From Euonymus europaeus (taxonomy: Eukaryota; Streptophyta; Magnoliopsida; Celastrales; Celastraceae), in contig OY756967.1 in assembly GCA_963580455.1 (NCBI GenBank), positions 2,254,501 to 2,318,500 on the forward strand: DNA of 64,000 nt, written 5' to 3'. The notes beneath the pieces were generated by a model. That model saw only the letters and a program-made list of their open reading frames with translations. It did no database searches and was not told where the DNA came from. Position numbers and translations under genes: made by a program. Each line of letters begins with the position of its first letter. Position 1 is the first letter of the stretch. Of this stretch, positions 35,589 through 47,300 are shown one piece after another.

Positions 35589-37846
35589 TTAACATCGCCA
35601 AGCCGAGGCAGCAAGAATTGCTCTATCTTGCCACCCTAAAAGCAAGCAACCCCTGTCTTCCGTCAATCGATACCCATCGCAAGAATACAAACCCAGCAGG
35701 ATCTCGGATTGTGTCACTGCATTAGCACTCAATGGAACTCCTTTGAAGCCTTTACCTTCCAATATTTTCCTCCATTTCTCAAGCCTTTCATGCCTCATGG
35801 TCCTCTCTCTCCCTTCACATGCCACTATGTTCCTTATCTCCGGCGCAAATATATATTGCTCCACCTTCGCTCTCTGCACTGAATCAGGTGGAAACGTAGC
35901 ATCTAATGAATCAAAAAACGCCGAATAATAGTGCAAAGCCTCTAAAAATCGGCCTAAGAAATAAGGTCCATTATGACTAGCTTCTTGTTCAACTAGGGTC
36001 ACTATGTTTGGTGCTTGGTCACGAATCATTGCAAGAAGTTGCCCTAGATAGTTACTAGGAACACGGTGGAGTCGGTTAACTGAATTAACCGCCAGAGCCT
36101 CACCAACTCTTCTGTTAAACATGTGGGGTCTAAGGTCTTCAAGCTCTTCTCCAACTGGGTGGAACTCAAATGGGACGTGGAGAGAGTGAGCGAGCTCTGC
36201 CAAACACCGGCCTGTCTCTCGAACCGATTCAAAGGAGGGTCCAACTCCAGTAATCCGGAGAAATGGAGCTCCACCAGGTCGAGCAGCTAGTGCTTGCATA
36301 AAAGCTGGCCATTGATAGCCTTGAAGGATATCAAGGTCAATAACATGCACACGTTCCTCAGCTTCAAATGCCTCAAAGATGGCTTGGTTGGCTGTGAAGT
36401 GAGCGAATTTTATGTAAGGACAAGCTTGATAGAGGATTTGATAGATCTTGAGGATTTCAAGTGAGTTTGGTGGGAAAGGAGAGAAGGGTTTTGGCGACGA
36501 GGAGGAAGTGCTTGGCTTTATGGTCAGTGTTGCAGCAAGACGAGCACTTAAGGCTTCTGTGAAGCAAGATGCTACTCGTTGCATTGAATCGCCAAGTGGT
36601 GTGACGACTCGATTGAGGTGGTGGAGGTATCTTCTGGCCAACATATAGTCTTCCTTGGCTACCGCTTCAGCACAAGCTAGAAGAAGGTGAACCAGTTGAA
36701 GTCCACTGTCCTGATCCTGTTGAAACAAAATTAAAAATCAGAATGAAGTTTTGGATATGTAGTGAATATTAAATCCTTCATAAACAAATAATTTGTTTTA
36801 TCTGTTTAGATTGTGAAATTTATCCCAAAAGATTGATCAAGGTAATGATAATGTCAAATTTGATATATTTTTAATGTATTAGCCAATCACCAGACCCACA
36901 TCTGGGTCAAACTCAATCTATTATAATTTTCAAGAAATTTCACCTGTTCAGAACCGATAGGGAGAGGCACCATCAAGCCATGGTTAATCTGCTGAGATGG
37001 AGGTGGTGTTGATGAGGCTGATGGTTGGTGATTCTCTTGCTGATGTTCTTGTTGCAGTTGCTGTGAAAATGGGGCAGTTCCAATGGTGCTAGTCTGGTTA
37101 TAAATATCCCTATCTTGAGTGTGTTGAGAACCTCTTCCTGAGGATGCCTCTGCACTCACCGACCCACAAAACCTCGAGCTACTATGCAATGACAAGCCAT
37201 CCAACATTGATGGAGGAGGAGCAACTGAGCTATGCATATCAAACAATTGTTTTGTAGCTCCATATCCTTCATACCCATCTCCTGATCTATCACAATCATC
37301 CAAGAAATCATCAATAGATGGCAATGAAAGACTCTCAATTTGCATCAAGTGATTATTATTTGGAGAATTAAAGACTTTATGAAGTGGACTCTGGCCTTTC
37401 CCTTTGTGGTTTATGCTGCTAAATGTTCCAAGCTGAGACAAGCTTCGAGGAGGAGAACGTTCAGCCTGAGTATTCTGCGCTTGCAGGGCATGGAAGTAAC
37501 TACTATTATAAGCTCTAGGGGATTGATTTCTCACGGGAGATGAGATCATGAAGTCACCTTCAACGTGATCAGAGAAAAAGGTCTCCCATATAGAAGTACT
37601 ATCCGGTGAATTGATTTCAACTTCTCCATCTACCTCAAATTTCACTGCTGGCAAATTCAGGCTTGGTGGAGTCAATGCTCCATTTGGTTCCAAATCCGTT
37701 GATGGAGCAGCTGCAATTTTCGCGTTAGAAGATACCTCAGAAACTGAGTCTGCAGCGTTTGGAGAAGTTGGTTGCATAGTTTTGGAGCAGGAGTTCTCAC
37801 TCTTGAGAGACCCCATGCTTCCACAAAGAGAATTGGTCATACTCAT
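35589..37846 (-). CDS. GRAS-family transcription regulator, DLT-like
   Basis: A nuclear GRAS protein; rice DLT acts in brassinosteroid signalling, and the C-terminal wording here recalls that group, from memory. Exon 1 is 36944-37846 and exon 2 is 35589-36716, with a GT-AG intron of 227 bp, giving 676 residues. The first ~300 residues are Ser/Gln-rich and low-complexity, with no known fold. The GRAS domain begins at about residue 305 ([12 protein letters not shown], containing LxxLL). Further landmarks are the VHIID-type core [50 protein letters not shown] and the SAW end [16 protein letters not shown]. It looks full length. The exact subfamily is less certain than the family. Confidence 0.9.
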
Positions 37847-39253
37847 GTATATAAGACCCAGAAGCCCAAAAGCTCGTTTTGAGCTCTTTCAATGAAAATT
37901 AAAGATCAAATTTGTGAATTTCCAGTGTCGGGAGCAAACCCACAAAGATTTGACAATCACGATGGAAGATAACTCAGTATTGGAATTTGATCGACCACCT
38001 GGTTTGCTAATAGCTGGAACTTGGAAGGAGACTTGTGGGTGGGGGAAATTTGAGGGAAAATGCGAGAGGAGGCTTGTTCTCTCTCTTTTAATCCGGCGAG
38101 TTTTGTCATTTTGTCCAGATTGTCGGAGAGTGAAAGAAAGGCATAGACAAAATCCAAATCCAATTTCATTTTATTGGAATGTTGTGAACATACTCCTCCG
38201 AATCATCTACAAAAACAAAGCTGTTTGTAGCAGTGGTGGTAAAAAATCGATTTCAGTTCTGTGTTTATAAAATATTTGTGCGTGCCAATTTGTATATGTT
38301 TGAATTTTCAGATGTACTTAATTGATTAAATTCAAATTAGTTTAAATTTTGATAAGTAAATCTATTTAAATTTTGATAAATAAATCGGATAATAATTTAA
38401 ATTTTATTAAAATCTGGACAATTAAATTAAATATTTTATTTTATGTTTGAATTTAAATTTTTGAACATATAATTTATATTCAAATTTCATTTAATATAAA
38501 TCGATGATCCGAACAAAGTGTTAGCCACCCCTAGATTCCAGGGTGTTTATTTTGTCCACTATCTAGAACCATTTCGAGTGTTAACTCTTTCATCTCATGA
38601 ACCCAACAAATCTCGGGTGGGCCCGTCTGCTTTGTACTAAAAGACAAATTGGGCCCCACTTGCTCGGGGCGGCCCACTTGGAATAGGGCGTGTAGAGGTA
38701 ATTCTAATAAATTATCTATTTTTGATAAGAGTAGATAAATATTTTCTGAATTTATTGTTAATCTATGATTGAACAAGAGAGAAAGGTGGGGAGAAGAAAA
38801 TGAAGGAAATATCGAAGAAGGGGGAAGAGAAAGACAAGAAAGAAGACATAGGCAAGGTCGTCGGTGACACCGCCTATGACTTTGGATTTGCCAAAGGAAT
38901 GAAGTGGTTTTGTCTCTACAACCATTCCTCATTTCCTCCGGAGAAGATAATGCCTGGACTTTTCGTAGCTAAGAAAACCAGGCCAAGCCAAACCAATCTG
39001 TCAATTCACCCAATTTTGAACTAGTCCTTTGATGGGCCTGGACCGAGGCTCAGATCATATTTGACTGGGCTTTTAGCAGTAGCACTCTCTACTGCAGGCA
39101 TATAACAAAACAAACACAAAGTTAGCGGCCCATTTTGTTGATATTAGTCTAAAGCCCAAGCCCGTATAAGCCTAACAACATTCACACTTGTCTTCTTTGG
39201 TTGAAGATTTAGTAGTTTCTCTCCAATTTTTGTGGTTTGATGACATGACTCCC
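37847..39253. other. Intergenic region with the GRAS promoter side and AT-rich repeats
   Basis: 37847-38270 is the upstream region of the GRAS gene (CT-rich near 38080). About 38330-38410 has short AT-rich tandem units of TTTAAATTTTGATAA type, at least three. An open frame at 38800-39024 (lysine-rich start) matches nothing known and is not called as a gene. Confidence 0.5.
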
Positions 39254-39860
39254 ATGATCCTCTTCTTTCTTTTCATCTTTGTTTTTGAATTTATCGTCTG
39301 TGGAAGCTAACATCAACTCCAGGATCACTGTAATGGGTTTTATTTATTGTGATATCTGCTCCAACGACAGCTTCTCCGAGCACGCTATTTCTTGCCAGGT
39401 GACCGATCTCAAGAACCAAGAATGTGTATTAACTTCTAATCTCTTATTGGCATTTCCTCGAGGACTTGACATGCAGCAACTTTTATGTTCACAGTTCCCT
39501 TACTATGAAAGTTTTGTTTTTGTAGGTGGTGAAGTAAAAATAGATTGCAAATTCAGGGCAATTTCTTCGAGGACCAGAGAGTATATATTCTTCTCAGTGA
39601 ACAGAACCACAAACAAGCATGGAATTTACAAGTTGGAAATACATTCTGTTGATGTGATTCAATGTACAGAAGCAGCTATTGCATCTTCTTGCCAGGGAAG
39701 CTTGATGTGGAGTTCATCTGCTAAATGCAATGTCCCTGGTTACAGAACCACCTCAGATGAGATAGCAGTCGAGTCAAAACAAACTAATATCTGCATTTAT
39801 AGTTTAACTCCACTGAATTTCAGACCATCAATGATTAATATCAACTTGTGTAGGATTTGA
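39254..39860 (+). pseudogene. Ole e 1/extensin-type secreted protein, damaged
   Basis: Ole e 1-like proteins are small secreted cell-wall or pollen proteins. A signal peptide starts MILFFLFIFVF at 39254, but its frame is one base off from the mature part. That part reads GFIYCDICSND, then VKIDCKFRAIS, FSVNRTTNKHGIYKLEI and CNVPGYRTTSDEIAV, the Cys-spaced Ole e 1 pattern. A GT-AG intron (39399-39525, 127 bp) fits family structure, and joining across it gives the reading YFLPGGEVKIDC. That joint, however, needs another one-base shift just before. Without splicing, one frame runs through the intron to the stop. Two frame problems suggest a pseudogene; sequencing error in a T-run could explain the first only. 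Confidence 0.65.
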
Positions 39861-40230
39861 AGATGGTTTTCTCAGTTCCACATCTAAAATGGGTTATTTT
39901 CTACTCTGTTTCCACCTTTCTGCACATATTTATTGGAAGCTAATTACTACTTTTGTTTATTCCGTGATGCTTGTGCCAGTAAAGTTCAATTGTAGAATTT
40001 TCTTATTTACAAGTTAATAAGTGCTTTTAGACATTATCAAGAGCTATGAAGCGATAATTTTGGGAATTGAATTCATGGAAAGCCATACGGCAATACGCAT
40101 CACTCGTCTTAATTCATTTGAACTCTAGATAACTGAAAAGTAGTATATGTGAGAAGCTTCGGTTCCATGACAAACACTGCTAAACAACAACAATAGAATA
40201 CAATGAAAATCAGTGAAGCATAAGGATTTT

Positions 40231-41866
40231 CTATTTCTCCATGAGTCCTTCGAAGGTTTTCATGGCAGAAGCTGGCAAACCCAGAAGCACATTTATGCTC
40301 CTTCTCTCTTTTCCATGTGATAGGAACAAGATGACTTCCTTCTCTGGCAATGCCACCGGCCCTGAGAGCACAGGCTCACCCCATCCGAAGTCTGTAGTGT
40401 GGAAAGATAGCCTAGACCAAGTAGTAACTAAAAGAGTACAGGCTAAAGAAGGCCTAGCTCTTGTTACTTCAAAGTAATCTATGGCTGATCTCATGTAACT
40501 ATCTGTAACCATCTTGACTGCATCCTGAACTAGCCCTGCCGCGAATGATAAAGGCTTTTCGAGTAGTTCCCCTGCTTTGCATATACAATTTGTCAACACA
40601 ATTCCATTTCCGAAGTATCCCTTTGGTAGTGGTGGACTGAACTTAGGCCTTCCATCAACAGCAAATAGGAGCTTTGTTTCTTGTTCAGGCTGCATATTTA
40701 GCGCCTTTGTTCTAGCCCTCCACACGAACGCTGAGAGGGCTTCAAATGTAGTGCACTTGTCAAGATACTTATCCTGCATAGCTTTTGCCTTGATTTCTGC
40801 AAGCTTTTCGGGATCGAAACAGAAGGACCTGTAAAGCATCTCATCTATGTAGAGTTCACTAGTGTTTGATTTGTCCTCAATCTCTGCAAATTCTTGGTGG
40901 ATATGCTCGATCTTTGGTGGGTTCTGAGCTTTGAGTATGCTTCTGTCAAGGTATGGAGGAACTGTTAGCTGCAACTTTCTTGCTGTTTCCCCCCATGAGT
41001 TCACAAACTCCATGGCTCCAATGCCATCAAACATACAATGGTTCATGCTCACTCCAAGAACAAATCCCCCACATTTGAATTTTGTTACCTGAAACATGGA
41101 AGGAGATGCTAAATCCAACTTGACCAAGTTGACCAGTACTTAGAAGACAACCGAGAAACTTTTTTGATTCCTAGATTTCTATAACAAATTATATCACAGT
41201 TTATCTCTCAATGCAAAAGAAGTTAAAAAAAACAGCCACGAATTGTGCAAAAGTATCTGAAAAATCCAAAGGGTTTATCAACATAGGTTTACTGTTATTC
41301 ATGTTTATGCACTATTTTAACTGTGGAATGCTATGCGGCATGTACCTGAGCTTTCGAATTCAACAAAATATGAAAAGTTAAAATGGAAATGGTTTTGTGA
41401 GAAGTCTAAGAACCTGAGCAACCAAAGGAGGCATCTCTAGTATGTTCTTTGCACCAGGAACTTCATAAACCAGCTTCCCAAGAGTCTTAGGGTCTGGCTT
41501 GGTTATGTCACCAATTTTGTCCATTTCACAGTTTGCTTCGGCCTCAAGAAAGAGAGCGCCTTCTCCATTGCAGTCCACAATAAGCTTTCCCTCAGAGCTT
41601 ATTTTTAATCTTCCAGAGAGCGGGTAGTAATGAACAAGAACCTTTTTCAATGCATTCTTGATCACTTCTCCAGCCTCTTCATTCCCAATCTTATCTGACT
41701 TGAAGCAGTAAATGGTTCGGACGATAACCGCAATGTTTTGATCCAGATTAGAGAGAAAATAGAGACCTTTCTGGGTCTCCTCTGCTGGAGGAACTAGAGT
41801 TGGCTCTCCTTGCTTAACAATGAGTTGGTGTTCAATATTCACCTTGCCATTAGAGTACTTCTCCAT
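40231..41866 (-). CDS. BAHD acyltransferase: omega-hydroxypalmitate O-feruloyl transferase (ASFT/HHT1-like)
   Basis: Transfers feruloyl-CoA to omega-hydroxy fatty acids, making the aromatic esters of suberin in roots and periderm. Exons 41414-41866 and 40231-41088 give 436 residues. Exon 1 starts [10 protein letters not shown] and contains [20 protein letters not shown]. Exon 2 contains the catalytic HXXXD as NHCMFDG and the structural DFGWG. It is followed by [15 protein letters not shown] and ends [15 protein letters not shown]. The [15 protein letters not shown] stretch and overall wording are close to Arabidopsis ASFT, from memory. A likely acceptor (CATTCAG|GTTGTGG, about 41886) just upstream suggests a 5' UTR intron, so the start chosen is the first ATG of this exon. 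The position of the single coding intron is normal for the family. Confidence 0.9.
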
Positions 41867-43030
41867 TGTTACAGACTCCACAACCTGAATGTCACACAGA
41901 AATGAAGGATGTAGTCTATATTTCAATGAGTGTAAATGCAAAATTCATTGATTTTCAGACAAAACAAACCATGTGAAATAGCTGAAGAAGTTCTTTCAAC
42001 TGATAAGATGAGCACAGAACTCCCAGCACCTGAAATTCCTAGAACTGAAATTTAGAGTGGTTATATGAACATAAGCACTGTATTTAAAGCTGATTCCATG
42101 GCAACATATTAGGAGATATATATACACACACATTTATGTAGGAAGAAATTGGGCAAATTACACATGTTTTAATCTTTTAAGCAAGAAAGAGGACAGGTGT
42201 TAATTTCTGGTTGGGGATGGTGCATGCCTGAAGTGTTTTTTTTTGACATGTGAGTGTGGGTGGGTGAGGGTAGGCCACTAGTCATGGGAATAAAATCAGG
42301 AACTGTGAAGGGCTTGTTTGGTGGGGTTGGCATCCCTAATTTACTTTCTTGTGACAGCCTAACACTCAAGGAAATGCAACCACTGCTTGATTGTAGCTTC
42401 AGAACACAGAACCAAGCAGAACAATACACATGCTCAGTTTTGCCATCTTCTTCACCGATTTAATATAAATTTTCCATTTGCCCTAAATTTATAGTATTTA
42501 TTGTTATTTTTGTAGATGCACTTAGCTTTGTGTTTTATCAACTTCTTTATTATAATGTTGGCAAATAGGATTAGTTAATGTGGTTTGGTAGTTTATCCGA
42601 GTAAGCTAAAAAAGAAAAGGCCCTGCCAAATTCGTTGAGAAGTTCCAATCAACCATCCGGAGTCTTTTGGCTTGCTTGCTTCTTTGATTGATTTAAAAAT
42701 CATTATTGGATCAACTAGAAACCCTTAAGTTCAATAGGTGATGATTCCTTTATTTTTACAGGCAATAAGATACCCAATTCAGGTTGACCATATATACCAA
42801 ATCCTTTTGGCCAAATAAGTAAACAATCGAATTATTATAGAAAACAACCGCCATGCTGATAAAGATCTCTAAAGAATGCCATAATTCAATGTATGGAATA
42901 TGGGACCCAAACTCATCATCTTGCCTTTCTTTTCCTATCATAGACGTTGCGAACCATTTAGCACTTTAACAGATTTTGAGCATTCACGGGCTAGACAATG
43001 GGCAATTCTATCTTTGCATATAAAGGAGAG
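41867..43030. other. Intergenic region upstream of the feruloyl transferase
   Basis: AT-rich with a GT-rich patch near 42245-42270 (GAGTGTGGGTGGGTGAGG). The near part should contain the promoter of the feruloyl transferase, and a donor-like TTTCAG|GTGC near 42030 (minus strand) may end its first leader exon. No gene seen. Confidence 0.45.
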
Positions 43031-43032
43031 TA

Positions 43033-43560
43033 GTCTAGTAGCTAGTTATATGCAAACATGGAAGCCCATTTGTGATAGAATTACAGAGTTACAAATCAAC
43101 TTGCTTTGGAGAGGTGTTGGGAAGGGTTAGGAGTTCGCAAACACGCAAACCTCTCCCAACCTTGCTTGGTGCGAATACCTCAAGGTTTTCGGAGGAATTC
43201 GTGAACCCTTCCCACACCCTTTTTTCCAACCCCGCAAAATGAGGGGTTGAGAGGTATTCACTCACACCAATACCTCCCAATTCCTCTCAATACCAAGCAA
43301 GGAGTCACTTTTATGAACATCTCCCAACCCAACCTCTCTTAACCCCTCCCAACCCAACCCTTATGCGAAGCATAGCCTAAAAGTCAAAGGTTTCATTCCT
43401 AAAAACTGGGTGTTGTGTATCAATTCCTAGAAACTAATCTAGTACCTAGTTACAGGTGAACATGTGACCCCATACGTTATAGAATTACAGAGATACAATA
43501 TAAAAGTCAAAGATTTCATTCCTAGAAACTGGGTATGTGTGTCAATTCCTATAAACAAGG
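43033..43560. repeat. Tandem duplication, one copy holding a MITE
   Basis: Unit A (43033-43099 plus 43376-43435) and unit B (43436-43560) share CTAGTA.CTAGTTA, then ATAGAATTACAGAG.TACAA, then TAAAAGTCAAAG.TTTCATTCC. Unit A is split by the MITE at 43100-43375; unit B is uninterrupted. Identity is roughly 75-80% by eye. Confidence 0.75.
43100..43375. mobile_element. hAT-like MITE, copy 2
   Basis: About 276 bp, related throughout to 17056-17348: the same GGGTTGAGAGGTATTCACTCACA core and AACCCCTCCCAACCC tail. Ends CTTGCTTTGG and CGAAGCATAG form a worn inverted repeat. Non-coding. Confidence 0.75.
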
Positions 43561-44315
43561 GTTGTGTACATTATTGTTTATCCCAGACTCCAAAAGAGCC
43601 TTATGTAAAGGAGTTATTTATATATAAATTTTTTCGGTCGTACCTAGTTATGAAGACTTAATTATGGTGCATGATAATGGGAAGCTTGACGAACTAGCCC
43701 CAATAAACCTTGCATAGAGAGAGGCTAGGACGAAGAACAAAGTTTAATTTTGGTTCAACACTTTTAAGGAAACTGCCAGACTCTTCTAGAACAGCCACTG
43801 CTAGGATATGAAGGAAGAAGAGAAAAAAAATGAAAGAGAACTGATAACCACCAATGAAAAGTTTAAAGGATACACGAGCTGGGAGAAAAAACAGAAATGC
43901 TGAAAACGAGAATCTCATATGGGAAAAAAATGTACGAACCAATGTTTACACATCGATTTTAGGTGCGCCTATAATTTCCCACAACAACTATATAATTCAT
44001 GCATATATCTCCCAAATAAATGACATTTCAACTCTTCACAATAGCATAACAATAGTAAGTAAATGCAGTTCAATCTGACCTACGGTCTCTTATGAAAAAT
44101 ACAATTAAGAGGTTTTGTCAATTCAGTTTTGTTTTCTGCTCAAAAGGATACAACGCGCACCTTAGAGTTAAACACTCCATTGCGTATCAAATCCTGTTTC
44201 CCATCGCTGAGCTTATAGTATCAGCACAAGATGTAAGCCTTGCCAATTCATGCCTTTTCTCATAACTATATCTGAAATTTCCTTTCACACAAGAATAGAA
44301 TCTGTACTGCAAAAT
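43561..44315. other. Intergenic region 3' of ARP2
   Basis: No supported gene. Short open frames have no domain. The part near 44220-44315 is probably the ARP2 3' UTR. Confidence 0.5.
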
Positions 44316-47300
44316 TTATGCCTGGCCACACTTGCTTAGGCAAGCTATTCCTTCTTCCAGATAATCTTCTCTGCTAATCCAAAATTCAGGAGCATCCTGC
44401 ACGAATTTTACCCATCAGATTTAGCGGTTGGAAAAGAGAAAGCCACAAATTGTTTAAAGTGTCGCTCCATCTCAGAATGGTAATGCTGTCCATTTCATAT
44501 CCAAGCCAAATACTCGTGTAAAGAAGAAATAAACAGAGAGATAAATCAACCTTCATAATTCCTGCAAGAACTGCCCCTCCAAGGTACACCATATGCTTTC
44601 TTCGAGGAGGATCCTCAATACGCAGTCGCAGTTTCTGCTCACAAGACATGACAGAGAAAAAAAAAAGAAAAAGTGATAACGGAATCCAACTGCATCCACA
44701 ATCCAATATTTGCTCACAAGGTCATCTGTCAGATAATTTCCCACTCTTTTTAGTGCAGGGTGATAGAACATGCAACTTATCTACTCCTAACTTGATACCC
44801 ACGGAAGGCCCCTGGAAACCAAAAACGTATGAACTATGAAGCATTTTTCTGGAATTACAGACAGAAAAAACAGCATATTGCTTTTCTAACTTTTAGAAAA
44901 AGGTGAAGATTTCAGGTAAATGTAGAATTCATGTGTTCAATTTCAGTGGTTACAACTTATGATGGATTAATCACAATATAACGACTTGCTTACATAGCTA
45001 AATCGGTACGAAAAATTGAGTGACGAGTACCCCAACCATCCAAATATTTTGAAATATATGGTTTTGATTTCAGAAGGATCACTGTACAATTTGAAGCCTG
45101 CAGGTTTAATTTTCTTTACTACAAACATTTTAGTTTAGGGGAGTTTCATCAGCAATGTGTATCATAACAAAGGATTTATCTAGGACGGGGATCTTACCTT
45201 TAAGCCATCCCTGTTACCCTTCAGAACAACATCAAGATATCGGTCAAGTATTTCTTTCTCTAGGCTGAGGAAGATATTACGGTTAAGATAATGTTCAGTT
45301 TTCATATGCTTCACAGAAAGCAGAGTCGTGATAATATTTAATTCAAATTACAGAAAGGTTTACACAAAAAAAAGGTTTAAACAATTACCGACTCGGTAAT
45401 CCAGGATACATTGTGCTCCCTCCACTCAAAACTATATGCTGGTAGAGCTGTAAAAGTGAAATTAGTCTACAAATCAGAAATCGCAAGCTGGATCACAAGC
45501 AAAATATCATAAACTGAATGCAATTGTCAGGGAAAACTTCCAAAGCAGTAGCAGCCTACCAGATTACTCATCAGTTAGAATGATTCAATTAACTAAACAA
45601 CTTTATTATGATTCAATCCAACCACGTGAGCCATCATGGGCAATATAGACAAAATATTTTGAAATCATAAAAGCTGAAGCATAAAGAGGAGTGACAGGTG
45701 AATACATATAAAAAATGCAACTTGCTGACACCGAATGATCTAGATTCTAGAGACCAGGTCAGACCAGGAAGATAAAGCGATTGATTAGTTAATTAAAAGC
45801 TTAATTGACAACATAATGAGTATGCCATAAAATATAGCTCCATGCATGACCGCCTGCCATGTTATAAGGAAATACACCAATTGGTGAAAGGAAGATAAGT
45901 GAATGAAAATAATCGTAGTAGAATTTGAAAATACAAGATCGGGGTTAACTAAGGGATCTGTTTGATTGTTAGGTTTCTTCTATTTTCCTTTTTCCTTGAC
46001 AGGGATGGCGGACTTGAGTCCCTGCCCTTGGGGTAGTACAGTGAGGAGCCAACTGCTGAAACAGTGGTGCTCCTAAACCAAGGGGTCTTTACTTGCTTAA
46101 AGATGCATCTCTTGTTGAACGTATGCCATTAAACACATCTGTATTGTTGCCCAACATATCAACCATATAATTAAACTTCATCAGTTTAATACAAATGTCA
46201 CAAACAATTTACTCAAGAAATAGTCCTAGTAAGTAGTACCATCATTCTATTGTCGATATCCATTTCCTGAATACAGCGGAAAACCATGTCAGCCATTCCA
46301 TCCCCTTCGACGTCAATGAGTTCCTGCAAAAAGAACCTCATTACTTATCACTCACTGTAACACTGATTTTCATTGTAATCACAAAGTCATGATTTTAGGG
46401 AATCATATTTCCTAACTGGTGTTAGAGTAAAGATAGAAACAATCTGAGCAGCCATAGTGCATTATATTGGCAGTCCATTACAATTGGCTGGACATAAATA
46501 CACATAAATATAGGAAAGTATTGGTTTTTTCAGACAAATTAATAAAAGTTGATTAAACATGCTACTATCAAAGCAATAAAAATACAAAAGACCAACAGCA
46601 ATGGCCACAGAAAATATGCAACATATAAAATCTATAACAAGGAGGATGCATAAAATAAAGGTGCGAGCTTACTGGTGTAAAGAGAGCCTCAGGGGCCTGG
46701 AAACGTTCAGTACCAACCTTGATGACCCTTCCATCTGGCAGCTGTTAAATACCATTTCCAGTAAATCATTATTAAATTAGCTAGATGTGGTATCCCAGAA
46801 AACAGGAAACTGAACAATGTAAACCCAATATCAACAGGAAGTGAAGTATTTTGGAGCCTTTCAATGTTTTTGACATTATAAATAAATAAGCGATAGGATG
46901 GATGGATGGGTAACATAGATTGCAAACAAAAAGCAACTAATGCTCTTTCAACCCTAGTTGGTTTTTTTCCTCAGAAACAATAGCTCATAGTACAATAAAA
47001 ACAAGCATTTGTGCAAAAATGACTATGATAACGTTCAGAATATGCTAGGAGAATTAGCTTACAGTATAATTTTTAACAAGGATAGTGGTCTCAAGTCCCA
47101 ACTGATATTCCCTCTTGTAATCATAACTGCATGGAGGACAAAGTATTATAATGTGTAATGCAATATTGCCATGAACCCCAACAAATTAAGATTCTATGAC
47201 ATTGTCTTTTCACCTGATATAGCAAAGCTTCTCTTTGATTTCTCTAACAGCCTCAAAATCAGCAGTCCTATTCATAGCATACCTACAAGAAACAAAAAGC

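Noticed and set aside
35743..37895. Several plus-strand open frames across the GRAS gene
   Set aside because: Shadows of the minus-strand GRAS exons, which have clear domain content.
38800..39024. Lysine-rich 74-codon frame
   Set aside because: No known domain; composition fits a purine-rich stretch rather than a protein gene.
45990..46090. SINE-like fragment in an ARP2 intron (GGACTTGAGTCCC resembles a pol III B box)
   Set aside because: No convincing A box, tail or target duplication; chance similarity is likely.
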